The notes beneath the pieces were generated by a model. That model did not search any database. It was given only the letters and a program-made list of their open reading frames with translations, and had not been told where the DNA came from. Below are positions 62,994-64,000 of a stretch of 64,000 bases of DNA, piece by piece. The number at the start of each line of letters is the position of its first letter. The stretch's first letter is position 1. The position numbers and the translations under genes are program-made. Source of the DNA: Neorhizobium lilium (GTDB taxonomy: Bacteria; Pseudomonadota; Alphaproteobacteria; Rhizobiales; Rhizobiaceae). Location: contig NZ_SBIP01000003.1 of NCBI RefSeq assembly GCF_004053875.1, positions 682,001-746,000 of the forward strand, written 5' to 3'.

Positions 62994-64000
62994 ATGCCCG
63001 ATCTGCTTCTTGAACTTCGTTCCGAGGAAATTCCGGCCCGCATGCAGCGCAAGGCGGCGGGAGATCTGCGAAAGCTCGTGACCGATGCACTGGTCGAGGC
63101 AGGGCTGACCTACGAAGGCGCGCGGGAATACTGGACGCCGCGCCGGCTGACGCTCGACATTCGCGGGCTGAACGCCCGCTCGGCCGACCAGCGGGAAGAG
63201 ATCAAGGGCCCTTCCACCAAGGCACCGGAACAGGCCGTGCAGGGCTTTCTGCGCAAGGCTGGCCTTGCTGACGTCTCGCAAGCCCAGGTCGTCAACGATC
63301 CGAAGAAGGGCGATTTCTACGTCGCCATCATCTCAAAGCCCGGCCGCGCGGCCGAAGAGATCATCGCCGATGTCATGCCCGGCATCATCCGCAATTTCCC
63401 GTGGCCGAAGCCCATGCGCTGGGGTGCCGCCTCCATGCCGAAGGGCGATACCTATGACGGCGTGGAAGGCCGCGGTTCGGAAAGCCTGCGCTGGGTGCGT
63501 CCGCTACAGTCGATCGTCTGCGTCTTCGGGACCGAGCATGAGGAAACGCAGGTCATCCCCTTCGAGATCGACGGACTTGTTGCGGGCAACATCACCTATG
63601 GGCATCGCTTCCACGCTCCCGCCGCCATCACCGTCCGCCGCTTCGACGACTATGTGGCGAGCCTCGAAAAGGCAAAGGTCATGCTCGATGCGGACCGCCG
63701 CAAGGATGTGATCCTGCACGATGCCCGAGATCTCGCTTTCGCCAATGGTCTCGATCTGGTCGAGGACGAGGGCCTGCTGGAAGAAGCTTCCGGTCTGGTC
63801 GAATGGCCGCATGTGCTGATGGGCGAGTTCGAGGCCGGCTATCTGGAAATTCCGGCGGAAATCATCCGGCTGACCATCAAGACCAACCAGAAATGCTTCG
63901 TCACCCGCCCCCACGGTGCAGAAGAGGGGCTCTCCAACCGCTTCATCCTGGTCTCCAATATCGACGCCAAAGATGGCGGCAAAGAAATCGTTCACGGCAA
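62994..64000 (+). CDS. glyS: Glycyl-tRNA synthetase beta subunit, N-terminal part
   Basis: Partial: 335 codons before the window ends. It starts [20 protein letters not shown] (typical GlyS N-terminus), with [44 protein letters not shown] and [13 protein letters not shown], all diagnostic. The beta subunit binds tRNA-Gly and completes the alpha2beta2 enzyme with GlyQ. The ATG at 62994 has GAGGA eight bases upstream; an ATG at 62989 is in another frame. A palindromic repeat forms its immediate leader. Confidence 0.96.
   Translation, partial: MPDLLLELRSEEIPARMQRKAAGDLRKLVTDALVEAGLTYEGAREYWTPRRLTLDIRGLNARSADQREEIKGPSTKAPEQAVQGFLRKAGLADVSQAQVVNDPKKGDFYVAIISKPGRAAEEIIADVMPGIIRNFPWPKPMRWGAASMPKGDTYDGVEGRGSESLRWVRPLQSIVCVFGTEHEETQVIPFEIDGLVAGNITYGHRFHAPAAITVRRFDDYVASLEKAKVMLDADRRKDVILHDARDLAFANGLDLVEDEGLLEEASGLVEWPHVLMGEFEAGYLEIPAEIIRLTIKTNQKCFVTRPHGAEEGLSNRFILVSNIDAKDGGKEIVHG

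Overview
The window is a 64 kb stretch of chromosomal core genome from an alphaproteobacterium of the order Rhizobiales, most likely Rhizobiaceae (Rhizobium/Agrobacterium relatives). Evidence: GC-rich coding sequence, the hisS-hisZ-hisG set, CIRCE-controlled groES-groEL, a separate Fo ATP synthase operon with two b-type subunits (atpI-atpB-atpE-atpF2-atpF), rhizobial small families (DUF2093, DUF4170, DUF2007) and short palindromic intergenic repeats of the type common in rhizobia. I cannot name the species. No rRNA, tRNA, prophage, IS element or CRISPR array is visible.

Layout. 1-6.5 kb: the end of a toxin-antitoxin (TA) pair, histidyl-tRNA synthetase and the two-subunit HisZ/HisG ATP phosphoribosyltransferase, a methyltransferase, a DoxX membrane protein and an alpha/beta hydrolase. 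6.5-16 kb: groEL/groES with a rearranged 3' flank, a frameshifted HAD phosphatase, ribF, a ParDE-type TA pair, ileS, a lipoprotein, a 279-bp inverted-repeat element and tadA. 16-24 kb: RluB-like pseudouridine synthase with a long basic tail, rsmD, a patatin, a CPA2/Kef antiporter, pmbA and an inositol-phosphatase-like gene. 24-30 kb: lipid A/Kdo genes waaA-HAD-lpxK with DUF4170 and DUF2093, then mutL. 30-38 kb: signalling (PAS/receiver protein, GGDEF-EAL protein, LuxR-type regulator) mixed with an Old-Yellow-Enzyme-like oxidoreductase, a PRC-barrel protein and an SMP-30 protein. 38-47 kb: mrp, corA, kup, a SleB-type hydrolase and the Fo ATP synthase operon. 47-56.5 kb: rnhB, a SplB-like radical SAM gene, a glycosyltransferase, moaB, ispE, a TPR protein, a polyprenyl synthase, a methyltransferase and an S49 peptidase. 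56.5-64 kb: ParDE TA, glyQ, lemA, a class I-like aroA, DUF2207, MazEF-like TA and the start of glyS.

Most genes are housekeeping. The unusual content lies between and inside them: a low-GC, elongated central segment in hisS; direct and inverted copies of the groEL 3' end downstream of groEL; a possible sigma-54-driven small RNA before mrp; perfect matches to the alphaproteobacterial LexA and CtrA sites; two complex palindromic repeats; four TA modules at gene-cluster boundaries; and an EPSP synthase gene between lemA and its usual DUF2207 partner. I see no complete new defence or biosynthetic system. The strongest novelty candidates are the small RNA locus, the hisS segment and the groEL-tail rearrangement.
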